Shown piece by piece: positions 13,743 through 13,835 of a stretch of 13,835 bases of DNA. The stretch is taken from contig CAXGOB010000100.1 in NCBI GenBank assembly GCA_964011275.1, positions 1-13,835 on the forward strand, given 5' to 3'. Positions within the stretch are counted from its first letter, which is position 1. Each line of letters opens with the position of its first letter. The translations under genes were made by a program, and so were the position numbers. Below the pieces are notes generated by a model, which was given only the letters and a program-made list of their open reading frames with translations, did no database searches and was not told the origin of the DNA. The DNA is from UBA7328 sp002471345 (GTDB lineage: Bacteria > Bacteroidota > Bacteroidia > Chitinophagales > Saprospiraceae).

Positions 13743-13772
13743 ATAAAGTATTAGATAATTTTAAATGGCCAA
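13743..13772 (-). promoter_or_regulatory. Candidate promoter of the MDR dehydrogenase gene
   Basis: On the minus strand TTGG (13772 to 13769) is followed, 18 bp on, by TACTTTAT (13750 to 13743), one mismatch from TAnnTTTG. It would start transcription about 30-35 nt before the ATG at 13702. Confidence 0.33.
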
Positions 13773-13835
13773 TTCTTTCGGTTTGTAGCCTTGCGTAAAA
13801 ATAAGACAGTTTAAAAATGAATTAAATTTAAACTG

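Overview
The window looks like an AT-rich chromosomal segment of a Bacteroidota bacterium, probably a Cytophagales-like marine lineage. That placement is inferred from four things: a LytS-type kinase paired with a LytTR regulator, TAnnTTTG-type promoter boxes with no clear Shine-Dalgarno sequences, a TetR regulator coupled to a UbiB/ABC1 protein, and many single-pass membrane-anchored enzymes. No tRNA, rRNA, CRISPR array, transposase or phage gene was seen.

Left part (1-3050). A minus-strand two-component operon has a two-TM LytS-type histidine kinase overlapping by 4 nt a response regulator. The regulator is interrupted: receiver and LytTR DNA-binding domain are separated only by one in-frame TAA (476-478), and the 18 codons between the two open stretches translate into the missing start of the LytTR domain. 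Divergent from it is a membrane-anchored calcineurin-like phosphoesterase. The shared upstream region holds a 9-bp inverted repeat and a good promoter box.

Middle left (3051-5452). About 690 bp without an intact gene contains a decayed receptor-L-domain/leucine-rich-type repeat protein with stops and frameshifts. It is followed by a secreted LamG-like protein ending in an IPTLxxWG-CTERM sorting signal, which implies an exosortase elsewhere in the genome, then a possible 45-aa signal-peptide-like small ORF and a secreted NTF2-like (DUF4440/SnoaL type) protein.

Centre (5530-9307). A minus-strand cluster, probably one operon, runs in transcription order: ACT-domain protein, membrane-anchored two-domain VOC/glyoxalase protein, membrane-anchored cytochrome c-PQQ quinoprotein of polyvinyl-alcohol-dehydrogenase type, and a 100-aa conserved hypothetical. 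The VOC gene is also interrupted by one in-frame stop (TAG, 7958-7960), after which 63 further codons complete its second VOC domain and end 4 nt before the quinoprotein start.

Right part (9555-13702). A plus-strand membrane-anchored epoxide-hydrolase-like alpha/beta hydrolase converges with a TetR-UbiB operon on the minus strand. Upstream of that lies a minus-strand medium-chain quinone-oxidoreductase-like dehydrogenase.

The most notable overall signal is that two otherwise well-preserved genes each carry one in-frame stop, close to a third locus that is plainly decayed. Ordinary pseudogenisation or sequence error is the leading explanation. Stop-codon reassignment is unlikely because TAA, TAG and TGA all terminate intact genes here.
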